A DNA stretch of 64,000 nucleotides from Commensalibacter communis. Lineage in GTDB: Bacteria; Pseudomonadota; Alphaproteobacteria; Acetobacterales; Acetobacteraceae. Position numbers and translations under genes: made by a program. The notes below the pieces were generated by a model. That model was not told where the DNA came from. It did no database searches and saw nothing but the letters and a program-made list of their open reading frames with translations. This document shows, piece by piece, positions 16,386-24,832 of this stretch. The stretch lies in contig NZ_CAMXCM010000001.1 in NCBI RefSeq assembly GCF_947179015.1, forward strand, positions 62,001 to 126,000, read 5' to 3'. Positions within the stretch are counted from its first letter, which is position 1. Every line of letters starts with the position of its first letter.

Positions 16386-16837
16386 AAAGGGTCTCCTTTG
16401 ATTGCTATGGAAAAACTAATCTTGTTATAAATCATTTTAGGAATCAGTAAACGCCCATTTTTATACATAAGTGCCAAAGCACAAGCCTCTGCCACGGCAC
16501 CAAGGCCAGTATGACGATAAGAAATTTCTGAAAAGCTACTGCATTGATGTTGTAAATTAAGTAATTTTTCTTGGTTAATAAAATGTATGGGGAGCGTTGA
16601 TAGGGTGATTAAGTCAATAGTATTTTGATCATGTTGTTTAAATGTGGGAAGAGCAATATCCGTTGCTTGATATTGATGTTGTTTAAAAAATGTTTCTAAG
16701 GTTTGGATTAGCTCAACAGCAGATATTTTTTTTGAAAATCCCATACCAACAATGACAGGTTTTATAGGGAGAGAATTTTTTTTGATAGAATTGTTTGAAA
16801 TAATTGTTTGCATCTTTTTTAATCTAAATTTAGACAA
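16382..16837 (-). CDS. cobE: Cobalamin biosynthesis protein CobE/CbiG C-terminal domain
   Basis: The 151-aa protein matches the stand-alone CobE / CbiG C-terminal fold: an N-terminal strand (VIVGMGFSKKISAVEL), then a helix, and a conserved tail (GLGAVAEACALAL) in which cobyrinic intermediates are thought to bind. CobE is associated with C-ring contraction steps. The first ATG is used here; a second at 16813 is possible. It is directly upstream of, and coupled to, cobM. Confidence 0.85.
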   Translation of the reverse strand: MSKFRLKKMQTIISNNSIKKNSLPIKPVIVGMGFSKKISAVELIQTLETFFKQHQYQATDIALPTFKQHDQNTIDLITLSTLPIHFINQEKLLNLQHQCSSFSEISYRHTGLGAVAEACALALMYKNGRLLIPKMIYNKISFSIAIKGDPL

Positions 16838-16886
16838 AATATATTTTAGAAATATGCTTATTTTTTTATAATAATTTGTTCTGCTT

Positions 16887-17426
16887 CTAACGTAAATTGT
16901 TTAAGTTCAAATTTACATTTTGATAAGAATCAATTGGTTTGTATGAATTGTAGAGATAAACAGGCGTTATTGTTTTTGCATGAAAAATGATGTGATTAGT
17001 AGGTGTGTTTTTTATCTCTTTATTCTCTGGGTTTATGTAAAGAGTTGAGATAATAAGTGATCCAGAAGCGGGCAGCAATGATAATTCTTTAAATAATACT
17101 GCGGATCCGTTCCATGTAGGATCAGGTATGATATTATCTTTACCATCTCGAATATCTTTAAAATAGAATGATGTTGTTATATGCGTCATTGCTTTCAAAG
17201 GAATGTATAAATCTTGATTTGTATTATTCTTAATGCTGATATTTAATTGTAATGTATTTTCTTTTGAATAAATACATTGTGGGTTACCAGGGCAGATAAT
17301 CGATAAACTAAGCAGATTATTATTGTCTGTGGTAACATTTTGAGCTTTGCTTTGATAAGCGAAGAAAAAAAATATAGCGAATAACAATCCAATGATTTGT
17401 TTTGATTTAATAAATAATACTTGCAT
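16887..17426 (-). CDS. Secreted/periplasmic protein of unknown function
   Basis: From the ATG at 17426 the product is 179 aa. It has a clear signal peptide: a basic start (KSK), a hydrophobic core (GLLFAIFFFFAY) and probable cleavage after SKAQ. The mature part is polar and beta-rich, with two cysteines close together (ICPGNPQCIYS), and resembles no family I know. The frame stays open upstream to 17522 inside cobL, but that would lose the signal peptide. Its position between cobL and cobE in an otherwise dedicated cobalamin set is unexplained. Confidence 0.6.
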   Translation of the reverse strand: MQVLFIKSKQIIGLLFAIFFFFAYQSKAQNVTTDNNNLLSLSIICPGNPQCIYSKENTLQLNISIKNNTNQDLYIPLKAMTHITTSFYFKDIRDGKDNIIPDPTWNGSAVLFKELSLLPASGSLIISTLYINPENKEIKNTPTNHIIFHAKTITPVYLYNSYKPIDSYQNVNLNLNNLR

Positions 17427-17448
17427 TACGATTATATTCTTATATCCC

Positions 17449-18651
17449 CTAAGGCTTCTGAACAACATATTGCGTAATGGCTCGAGCAGGTTTAAAGCCA
17501 TGATATTGTCCCAAAGGTTCATAATGTTCGAGATGTAATCGTGTCATCTCTCCACCCCATTGTTGTTGTGCTTGGAAGAGTAAAATATCGCCTTCAATAG
17601 TTACAGAGTTAATTACTAAACGTCCTAAGGGGCGTAATGCATTCCATACTGTTTTGAGTAATGTAGGCGATGTTAATCCACCACCAATAAAAATTGCATC
17701 AGGACGAGGTAAATTATGTAATATTTCAGGAGCCGTTCCTTCAACCATTTGTAATGATGGAACCCCAAGTCGTAAGGCATTTTCTTTAGCACGATGGGCA
17801 CGGTCGGTTCTAGGTTCAATAGCAATAGCTTTGCACATAGGATGTGTTAGCATCCATTCAATTGCAATAGAACCAGAGCCCGTTCCAATATCCCATAATA
17901 ATGCCCCAGGATAGGGTTGTAATGCAGATATTGTATTGGAACGAATGGGTTGTTTTGTAAGTTGCCCATCATTTTTAAACCAATGATCCTCTCGTCCATG
18001 TGTAAAAGGGAGAGGAGCAAATATGTCCAACTCAACTGCAATTATATTTAATGGGTGAATATTATTGGGTAACAGGTCTTCTTGAGTAAAATGACATATA
18101 TTTTCACTGGAACCACCCAGAGCTTCTAAAATATAAAAATGCTTATAGCTGATGTCCCATACTTTGAATTTTTCATATACATGATGAGGAGTTTGTTCAT
18201 TGGCAGATAAGATAAGTAGTCGTCGATAAGGTATGAGTGCAGGGCGTAATGTTTCAATAGGACGTCCGCATAAAGAAACGGTGTGAATATCTTGCCCATG
18301 CCACCCCAAATGATTGCATGCCAAACTATAGGCAGAAATGGTTGGAAAACTTTCCCACTCAGTGCGGGTTAATGTTTTTGTTAATAAAGGACCAATCCCA
18401 TACCAAAAAGGATCACCAGATGCCAAAACAGCAACAGAGTTCGGTTTATGTTGCAAAATTTTTTCTATAGAATGATCCAAAGGGTTTGACCATATTTGTT
18501 TTTCCCCTTGAATTAAGGTGTGTGCATGGGCAAGATGACGTTTTCCACCGACGACAAGGCTAGCATTTCGGATGCGGTGTTGGGCGGTGGGGCAAAGTCG
18601 GTCGATACCATCTTCACCAATACCAATAATGCTTAAAAACGGAAATGTCAT
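17449..18651 (-). CDS. cobL: Precorrin-6Y C5,15-methyltransferase (decarboxylating), CbiE-CbiT fusion
   Basis: CobL methylates C-5 and C-15 and decarboxylates the ring C acetate. The 400-aa product has the fused form: an N-terminal CbiE methylase domain (SIIGIGEDGIDRL, ASGDPFWYGIG) and a C-terminal CbiT Rossmann domain (GALLWDIGTGSGSIAIEW). The start is 23 bp from that of divergent cobK. The C-terminus is followed closely by a secreted-protein gene. Confidence 0.95.
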   Translation of the reverse strand: MTFPFLSIIGIGEDGIDRLCPTAQHRIRNASLVVGGKRHLAHAHTLIQGEKQIWSNPLDHSIEKILQHKPNSVAVLASGDPFWYGIGPLLTKTLTRTEWESFPTISAYSLACNHLGWHGQDIHTVSLCGRPIETLRPALIPYRRLLILSANEQTPHHVYEKFKVWDISYKHFYILEALGGSSENICHFTQEDLLPNNIHPLNIIAVELDIFAPLPFTHGREDHWFKNDGQLTKQPIRSNTISALQPYPGALLWDIGTGSGSIAIEWMLTHPMCKAIAIEPRTDRAHRAKENALRLGVPSLQMVEGTAPEILHNLPRPDAIFIGGGLTSPTLLKTVWNALRPLGRLVINSVTIEGDILLFQAQQQWGGEMTRLHLEHYEPLGQYHGFKPARAITQYVVQKP

Positions 18652-18674
18652 CGAGATCTGGGGGTCAATTCAAT

Positions 18675-19421
18675 ATGAAGAAAAAGATTTTAATACTAGG
18701 AGGAACGACAGAGGCTTCAGCTTTGATTCAATCCTGCGTTGACCATGTAAATTATGATCTGATCTTATCATTGGCTGGTGTAACCAAAAATCCTGTCTTA
18801 CCCCCACAAGTGACAGCTAGGATAGGAGGATTTGGCGGCGTAGTAAAGATGGCAGAGTGGATGCAAGGTAATAATATTCATGCTGTTGTTGATGCAACGC
18901 ATCCTTTTGCTCAACAAATTACAAGCAATGCGTATCAAGCAGCACAGATAGCCAATATTCCTTACTTACGGTTGGAACGACCTGAATGGCAAAAAGAATC
19001 AGATGATCTTTGGTATGAAGTAAAAACTGTAGAGGATGCAGTCTTAAAATTGGGCAAAGATCCTTTACGTGTTTTCGTAACAATTGGCCGTAAAGAGCTA
19101 TTGCCTTTCAAAAACGGTGTTGTTTCTCATTATTATTGGATCAGAAGTGTTGATCGTCCTGATGAGTGTTATCTTCCTCGTCATGCTCAGTTGATCCAAG
19201 CCAAGGGACCCTTTGATGAAGCGGATGAAATCGCTTTTTTAAAACAGCACCAGATTGATTGTATTGTCAGCAAGAATTCGGGTGGACAAACTGTGTATGC
19301 AAAGATCAGTGCTGCACGAAAATTAAAGATCCCTGTATTATTGATTCAAAGACCCAGAATGGAATCAATGCCACGTGTAGATACGTGGCAACAAGCCCAA
19401 CAATGGATATTACAGATTTAA
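18675..19421 (+). CDS. cobK: Precorrin-6A reductase
   Basis: CobK (CbiJ) reduces precorrin-6A with NADPH, just before the CobL reaction. The 248-aa product starts with the nucleotide-binding ILILGGTTEASAL. It also has VVDATHPFAQQI, LRLERPEW, FVTIGRKELLPF and a late IVSKNSGGQTVYAKISAAR, all family landmarks. I chose the ATG at 18675 (ribosome-binding site GGGGT) over an in-frame ATG at 18645 that would overlap cobL. It converges on the DUF1348 gene with 2 bp between stops. Confidence 0.93.
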   Translation: MKKKILILGGTTEASALIQSCVDHVNYDLILSLAGVTKNPVLPPQVTARIGGFGGVVKMAEWMQGNNIHAVVDATHPFAQQITSNAYQAAQIANIPYLRLERPEWQKESDDLWYEVKTVEDAVLKLGKDPLRVFVTIGRKELLPFKNGVVSHYYWIRSVDRPDECYLPRHAQLIQAKGPFDEADEIAFLKQHQIDCIVSKNSGGQTVYAKISAARKLKIPVLLIQRPRMESMPRVDTWQQAQQWILQI

Positions 19422-19423
19422 TA

Positions 19424-19897
19424 TCATAATCCTAACTCTGATAATGAAGCATGGTCTTCAGGTCTTGCTGCTCCCATAGACCAAAAATATTTACGTTCAT
19501 GTTCTTTAATAGGTAAATCATTGATACAAGCAAAACGCTTGCTCATTAGCCCATGTTCATCAAATTCCCAATTTTCATTGCCATAAGAACGAAACCATTG
19601 ATTTTCTGTATTACGCCATTCATAAGCAAAGCGAACGGCTATTTTATTATGTGTATAAGCCCATAACTCCTTGATTAATCGATACTCTAACTCTGTTTGC
19701 CATTTTTGGGTTAAAAATTGGACGATTTCTTGTCGTCCATTGATAAATGCAGAGCGATTACGCCACTGACTGTCAATCGTGTAAGCCAAGGCAACTTTTT
19801 CTGGAGCTTGGTTATTCCACGCGTTTTCAGCGAGACGCACTTTTTGGCAAGCAGTTTCAAAAGTAAAAGGAGGTAAAGGTGGGCGTTGCTCTGTCAT
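19424..19897 (-). CDS. DUF1348 (NTF2-like, SnoaL-related) protein
   Basis: The 157-aa product matches the DUF1348 family, which adopts an NTF2-like cone fold. Conserved pieces include [32 protein letters not shown], the central IAVRFAYEW, and [15 protein letters not shown]. The biochemical role of the family is not established. It lies downstream of the kinase gene on the same strand, 45 bp away, and may be co-transcribed with it. Confidence 0.8.
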   Translation of the reverse strand: MTEQRPPLPPFTFETACQKVRLAENAWNNQAPEKVALAYTIDSQWRNRSAFINGRQEIVQFLTQKWQTELEYRLIKELWAYTHNKIAVRFAYEWRNTENQWFRSYGNENWEFDEHGLMSKRFACINDLPIKEHERKYFWSMGAARPEDHASLSELGL

Positions 19898-19942
19898 TAT
19901 ATTATGGCTTTCGAATGAGGAAGTTGTGCAGGCTTGTTTACT

Positions 19943-20602
19943 TTAAATATTTCTCCACTCAATATCTAAATCAACATTTTGCTTATGTTGTTCGATCAGT
20001 TGAGCATTGGGTTCATCCGTATGCGCTACCCATGCTTTGGCATCTTCTTCGGAACGCCCAAAATAACAGTGACGATCAATTAAACGTTGTTGACGCTCTG
20101 CAACAGGGGCCGTTACAAACCAACGTTCATCAAATATGGATGCTAATGTCTGCCATTTCCCTTGGGATAATAAAAGGTAATTGCCTTCGGTAATAATCAA
20201 AGGAATATCTTCAAACACAGGAATAGATCCAGCAATCGGTTCCTCTATGGTTCGATAAAATTCAGGTGCATAAATAATTTCGTTTTCTTGTTGATTTTTC
20301 AACCGTTCAATCAGCGATTTGTATCCCCATACATCAAATGTATCAGGCGCACCTTTGCGCTCTTTGCGTCCTAGGCGTTCCAGTTCTTTGTTGGATAAAT
20401 GATAACCATCCATTGGGACAATCATGGAAATCTCTTTGAGGGCTTCATGCAATAATCTGGCAACCGTTGACTTCCCAGAACCTGGCGCGCCTGCAATGGC
20501 AAGGATCGTGCGTTTATTCTTCTTGGCTAATGCTCTGGCACGTTCAATATATTCTTCAGCCAATACTAACCCTTGCACAGGATTTTCACTGATATTTGCC
20601 AT
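19943..20602 (-). CDS. P-loop kinase of the uridine kinase/phosphoribulokinase type (FrcK/YggC-like)
   Basis: The 219-aa protein has a Walker A loop GAPGSGKST (residues 38-46) and the substrate block VPMDGYHLSN followed by RKERKGAPDTFD. These are characteristic of YggC/FrcK nucleoside-triphosphate-dependent small-molecule kinases related to pantothenate kinase and fructokinase. The exact substrate is not determined by the sequence. It is divergent from the first of three small orphan genes. Confidence 0.8.
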   Translation of the reverse strand: MANISENPVQGLVLAEEYIERARALAKKNKRTILAIAGAPGSGKSTVARLLHEALKEISMIVPMDGYHLSNKELERLGRKERKGAPDTFDVWGYKSLIERLKNQQENEIIYAPEFYRTIEEPIAGSIPVFEDIPLIITEGNYLLLSQGKWQTLASIFDERWFVTAPVAERQQRLIDRHCYFGRSEEDAKAWVAHTDEPNAQLIEQHKQNVDLDIEWRNI

Positions 20603-20656
20603 TATTTTGTCCTTTAAAAACGAGTGTTTGATATAGAATAATATAATTTGTAAAAA

Positions 20657-21130
20657 GTGAAAGTCATTCTTATGGAAATGCTTGATGATGCAGTTAAAAG
20701 AGAACTCAGGAAATTACCATTTCAAATAAGAATTATCGATGATGTAAGTAGCCAGCGTTATTTAGCCAGTATTCTGAACGAGCAGTTTACGTGGCGTGGC
20801 TCTAAAATTGATTGGTTTACGTCCATTGGTCATCAAACTTGTGAAATTAATTTTGACAATCAAGCCTATGAACAAATAGAGCATTTTATTAATGATTCTC
20901 AAGTTGCAGAAGTAGTTTTGAATAATTCAGAAATTTATTATATGAATGATTCAGCCCTCAATTTCAGCATTTGTATCAATGGAAAAGATATGTTGCCTTT
21001 TATTAAATGGATTGTTGAGACTATACCCTTACATCATTATTTTTTTGATTTAACAGGGCATTGGTGTTTGGCGATTACGATGGAAGGCTATGTTGATTTT
21101 GGTTTTTCTGCGTTTATGTTTCATTCATAA
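20657..21130 (+). CDS. Hypothetical protein, 157 aa
   Basis: I do not recognise this soluble protein. The first codon is GTG; ATG codons at 20672 and 20678 are alternatives. It is acidic to neutral, with alternating strands and helices, no signal peptide and no membrane helix. It is the first of three tandem small genes on the plus strand that look accessory. Nothing nearby identifies a partner, such as a toxin that would make it an immunity protein. Confidence 0.55.
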   Translation: MKVILMEMLDDAVKRELRKLPFQIRIIDDVSSQRYLASILNEQFTWRGSKIDWFTSIGHQTCEINFDNQAYEQIEHFINDSQVAEVVLNNSEIYYMNDSALNFSICINGKDMLPFIKWIVETIPLHHYFFDLTGHWCLAITMEGYVDFGFSAFMFHS

Positions 21131-21155
21131 TGATTGAATTGATAATGAGAAGATC

Positions 21156-21464
21156 ATGATGCAAGATAATTGTTGCCCATCTGAAGAGCTAAACGATCTT
21201 TTGCGACACAAAATATATATGATTTTTAGTGAAAATCTTTTGGTGTTTGGTGCAAAAGAATTTTCGGATCAACTTGTCATTCCGTTATATGATCCTGATG
21301 AACTCTATTTAGATAATATTATTCTTGATTGCGTGGAAGCACTTGAACTACCCTTTGAGTTAATTTATCAAGGAACGGCGCTTGATCAATATTATGATTA
21401 CGATCCGAATAATCTTTTAACCATTGCAAAATTTGCAGATATTTTGATTGATATTTATCTTTAA
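21156..21464 (+). CDS. Small acidic hypothetical protein, tandem paralogue of the next frame
   Basis: The 102-aa product is very acidic and helical, and follows a GAGAAG ribosome-binding site. Its C-terminal 15 residues (LTIAKFADILIDIYL) closely match the tail of the downstream frame (LTAKEFADILIHLWL), implying a tandem duplication. The size and pattern are faintly like the acyl-carrier-protein-like DUF1493 family, but I cannot confirm this. Confidence 0.55.
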   Translation: MMQDNCCPSEELNDLLRHKIYMIFSENLLVFGAKEFSDQLVIPLYDPDELYLDNIILDCVEALELPFELIYQGTALDQYYDYDPNNLLTIAKFADILIDIYL

Positions 21465-21920
21465 TATCATAGGCAATTACATAGATTTCATTCGTTACCG
21501 ATCGACATACAAGAAAAATATTATCGTAAAATATACCATATCATTGAAGAGTATTTACCATCAAAATCAAACATATTTTCTCCTGATATTATTAATCGAG
21601 GTAAATATGGTATTTGTGGTTGGGCAGCGAAAAGAATGGTGATGCGATCTACTATGGTGATGGGACTTAACCAGAAAGCCATTTATCGGTATTTTGATAG
21701 CCAAAATCTGTTTATCTTTCCGATGAGATTAAGAGATATCGTTTTAGGTTTTTTTGTTGTAATGGCTTCTATAATTAACTTGATTTTTTACACGATGAAA
21801 TGGGTTCTTACTGGTAAATGGGAATTTAATCGTTTTGCAGGACGCATTGAACAATCATTAACAGCAAAAGAATTTGCGGATATTTTGATTCACTTATGGT
21901 TAATGAAGGAAAATGATTGA
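21465..21920 (+). pseudogene. Decayed DUF1493-like gene lacking a start codon
   Basis: Reading on in the frame of the preceding gene, directly after its TAA, gives a continuous 151-codon frame. Its first part (IQEKYYRKIYHIIEEYLPSK, about 21507-21566) has the pattern expected for the N-terminus of a DUF1493-like protein. No ATG, GTG or TTG occurs in frame before 21636, which is already inside the conserved portion. The later part contains a hydrophobic stretch (DIVLGFFVVMASIINLIFY) and the shared tail. Loss of the start codon is the simplest reading. A product starting at 21636 (94 aa) is possible. Confidence 0.45.
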
Positions 21921-21959
21921 TCCATATCAATATAATCTATGGATCAACCAATAATAATT

Positions 21960-24248
21960 TTAATTTTTAAGTAATCGCAATCCGTTTGCAACGACCAACA
22001 GACTTGCGCCAACATCAGCAAAAACCGCCATCCACATGGTTCCCATGCCAATAAACGTTAAAACAAGAAACACTAGTTTGATCCCCAAAGCGAAGCTAAT
22101 ATTTTGAATAATCACATTGTGGGTTCTCTTGGATAAACGGATGAACTCAGGTATTTTACGAAGGTCATCGTCCATTAACGCAACATCAGCGGTTTCAATG
22201 GCGGTATCTGTTCCAAGACTTCCCATCGCAAACCCAATTCTTGCCGCAGCAAGGGCAGGGGCATCATTAATACCATCTCCAACCATTCCTGTTGTTCCTT
22301 GGCGTGAATATTTTACGATCACATCATATTTATCTTGAGGTAACTGATTTCCTCTGGCTTCATCAATACCAACTTCTTTTGCAATCGCTTGGGCGGTGGA
22401 CGCATTATCACCTGTCAACATTACGGTCTTCACACCCAGTTGATGTAATTCATTGATTGCTTCTTGACTACTGTCTTTGATGGTGTCGGCAATGGCAAAT
22501 AGTCCCAGAATTTGTTGACCATTATTCAGTAAAATAACTGTTTTTCCTTGATTTTCAAATTGTTCAACTTGTTTTTTGATTGCTTCATCACAGCTAATAA
22601 TCTCATTCGTTAACCGCAAGTTCCCCAAGTAATAGATTTGCCCTTGGACAACGCCTTTGATTCCTTTGCCGACTACTTCCTCAAATTGTTCCACTGTGTA
22701 TAAAGTCAAATCAGATGCAGCTTTGGCAACAGCTTGGGATATTGGATGATTAGAGTTGTTGGCAAGGCTGGCTGCTAATGTAAATCCTTGATTTGGATCG
22801 AGTTCACCATAAATGACCTGATTGGTTTGAATAGGTTTTCCGTGCGTGATGGTTCCTGTTTTGTCTAAAGCAAGGTATTTTAATTGACGTCCTAACTCTA
22901 AATAAACACCTCCTTTAACAAGGATTCCTCGACGGGCAGCAAGGGTTAAACCACTGACAATCGTAATCGGTGTCGAAATCACCAATGCGCAAGGGCAAGC
23001 AATAACCAGCATAATCAAAGCTTTATAAATCCACTCTGACCAAGTTCCGAAATGGAGCATTGGTGGAAGAATGGCAATAATCAAGGCAATCAGTAAAACC
23101 GTTGGCGTATAAATCCTAGAAAAACGATCAACAAAACGTTGAATAGGGGCTCTGTTTGCTTGTGCTTCTTCTACGGCATGAATGATACGTGCAATCGTAC
23201 TATCATTCGCCAGAGAGGTTACGCTATATTCAAATAAACCAGTTTCATTAATTGTCCCCGCAAAGATTTGGTCGCCTTTGCTTTTATCGATAGGGAGGCT
23301 TTCCCCTGTAATCGGGGCTTGATTAATGGTTGTTTGTCCATGAGTAATGATTCCGTCCAGCCCAATACGCTCACCAGGTTTGATTTTAATAATATCATTG
23401 ATTTTAACCGAGCTGACCTCTGTTTCTTGCCACGATCCATCTTGTTGCTGAACCATTGTTGTATTTGGGGTCAGGTTCATCAGAGAGCTAATCGCGTTAC
23501 GAGCACGATCCAGAGATTTTGCTTCGATAAGCTCTGCAATGTTAAATAATACCATCACCATTGCTGCCTCTGGCCATTGCCCAAGGATCAAAGCCCCTGT
23601 CACAGCAATACTCATCAGCGCATTAATATTCAGATCAAAATTCCGAATAGAAATCCAACCTTTTTTATAAGTCTTTATTCCACATGCAGCCACAGCAATC
23701 AGCGCAAGGATCAGTTGCACCCACCATGGGAACTTCATGAAATGTGTAATCTCTGCTAAGATTGCAGCCAAAGATGCAAGGATTAATAGCCAATATTGTT
23801 TTTTATGCTCGACAGATTGTGGGCTTTTGTCATTTTTATTATAAATTTCAGGTTCAAAATCTAATTGTCGAATAACGGCTAGAATTGAATCTAAAGCATC
23901 TGGACGATGCGTAACGGTTAGAACGCGTTGTATCAAATTAAAATGAAGCTCTTTAACCGCTTTCATTTCGCCGAGTTTTTTGCGTATAATGTTCTCTTCA
24001 ACAGGACAATCCATCTGCATAATGCGGATTTGCGTCAGCTGAAATCCATCAATTGTTTTTGATTCAGACAGTTCAGTCAAAGATTGAGGTTTAGAAGAAC
24101 AGCAATCATCTCCATGCTGATGTTCTTTGACTTCTGTGTGATCGTGAGAATGGTTATGATCGTGAAGATTATGGTTGTGATTATTTTTTTGTTTTTGATG
24201 ATTATCATGTGAATCACAATGACAGTGCTTATTTACATCTTTTACCAT
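21960..24248 (-). CDS. cadA: Heavy-metal translocating P1B-type ATPase (Zn/Cd/Pb exporter)
   Basis: The 762-aa inner-membrane pump exports divalent metals such as Zn, Cd and Pb using ATP. The first 60 residues are strikingly histidine-rich, with a CC pair (GDDCCSS), a likely metal-binding extension. A heavy-metal domain follows with the DCPVEE variant (MQMDCPVEENIIR). The pump core has TGESLPIDK, the metal-site helix CPCALV, the phosphorylation site DKTGT and the hinge GDGINDAPAL. It is divergent from a CadR-like regulator and starts about 35 nt after a MerR-type promoter. Confidence 0.95.
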   Translation of the reverse strand: MVKDVNKHCHCDSHDNHQKQKNNHNHNLHDHNHSHDHTEVKEHQHGDDCCSSKPQSLTELSESKTIDGFQLTQIRIMQMDCPVEENIIRKKLGEMKAVKELHFNLIQRVLTVTHRPDALDSILAVIRQLDFEPEIYNKNDKSPQSVEHKKQYWLLILASLAAILAEITHFMKFPWWVQLILALIAVAACGIKTYKKGWISIRNFDLNINALMSIAVTGALILGQWPEAAMVMVLFNIAELIEAKSLDRARNAISSLMNLTPNTTMVQQQDGSWQETEVSSVKINDIIKIKPGERIGLDGIITHGQTTINQAPITGESLPIDKSKGDQIFAGTINETGLFEYSVTSLANDSTIARIIHAVEEAQANRAPIQRFVDRFSRIYTPTVLLIALIIAILPPMLHFGTWSEWIYKALIMLVIACPCALVISTPITIVSGLTLAARRGILVKGGVYLELGRQLKYLALDKTGTITHGKPIQTNQVIYGELDPNQGFTLAASLANNSNHPISQAVAKAASDLTLYTVEQFEEVVGKGIKGVVQGQIYYLGNLRLTNEIISCDEAIKKQVEQFENQGKTVILLNNGQQILGLFAIADTIKDSSQEAINELHQLGVKTVMLTGDNASTAQAIAKEVGIDEARGNQLPQDKYDVIVKYSRQGTTGMVGDGINDAPALAAARIGFAMGSLGTDTAIETADVALMDDDLRKIPEFIRLSKRTHNVIIQNISFALGIKLVFLVLTFIGMGTMWMAVFADVGASLLVVANGLRLLKN

Positions 24249-24283
24249 TCATTTTATCCTATAACTCAATTAACATGATGGCT

Positions 24284-24314
24284 ATTCAACACCCTGAAGT
24301 AACTATAAGGTCAA
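24284..24314 (-). promoter_or_regulatory. MerR-type promoter/operator of the metal ATPase gene
   Basis: On the minus strand TTGACC (24309-24314) and TTGAAT (24284-24289) are separated by 19 bp, the lengthened spacer typical of MerR-activated promoters. The spacer contains an imperfect dyad covering 24291-24311, with outer parts ACCTTATAG and CTTCAGGGT. This closely resembles CadR/ZntR/PbrR operators. It predicts metal-induced transcription of cadA. Confidence 0.75.
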
Positions 24315-24331
24315 TCGTAAAAGAGACGAAA

Positions 24332-24727
24332 ATGAAAATTAGTGAACTAGCACGTCAAGCAAGCTGCTCGGTTGAAACTATTCGTTATTATGAAAAAGAA
24401 AAATTATTACCTCTACCATTAAGGGAGCAAGCCAATAATTATCGATATTATGATAATACCCATTTGGAAAGGTTGCTTTTTATACGCCGTTGTAGAGCTT
24501 TAAATATGTCTCACAAAGAGATCAAAATTATTCTAGAAGCGTGTGATGTGCAAAATCGTGATTGTGGCGAAATAAATAGTGTTATTCAAGAACATCTTGT
24601 GCATGTCCAAAATAAAATCGCAAAATTAAAAATTCTTGAAGAAGAGCTGCAACATCTTAATCAACGTTGCCATGCAAGTGGTGTCGTTGAAAAATGTGGA
24701 ATAGTGAATAAACTAAAGTCTTTATAA
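24332..24727 (+). CDS. cadR: Cd(II)/Pb(II)/Zn-responsive MerR-family regulator, CadR-like
   Basis: The protein (131 aa from the ATG at 24332) has the MerR helix-turn-helix start MKISELARQASCSVETIRYY. A coiled coil then leads to a C-terminal metal loop. Three cysteines, C78 (RDCGEIN), C113 (QRCHAS) and C122 (EKCGIV), match the positions used for cadmium binding in CadR. The frame stays open upstream to 24209, but that would add a non-family N-terminus overlapping cadA and the operator. Confidence 0.88.
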   Translation: MKISELARQASCSVETIRYYEKEKLLPLPLREQANNYRYYDNTHLERLLFIRRCRALNMSHKEIKIILEACDVQNRDCGEINSVIQEHLVHVQNKIAKLKILEEELQHLNQRCHASGVVEKCGIVNKLKSL

Positions 24728-24832
24728 AAATATTATTAGAATTTTGAACAAATATAGTGTTTAGAGATATTTATTAATATATTTTACATGTCAAAATATA
24801 GTGTAAGTATTAGTAGGGGTTAAATAATTTTT

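Noticed and set aside
21448-21642. 64-codon frame on the plus strand
   Set aside because: It overlaps the end of the preceding gene and has no ribosome-binding site. A different frame over the same stretch reads as the N-terminal part of the decayed DUF1493-like gene.
24209-24331. 41-residue N-terminal extension of the CadR-like regulator
   Set aside because: It spans the operator and overlaps cadA. MerR proteins start at the helix-turn-helix sequence found at 24332.
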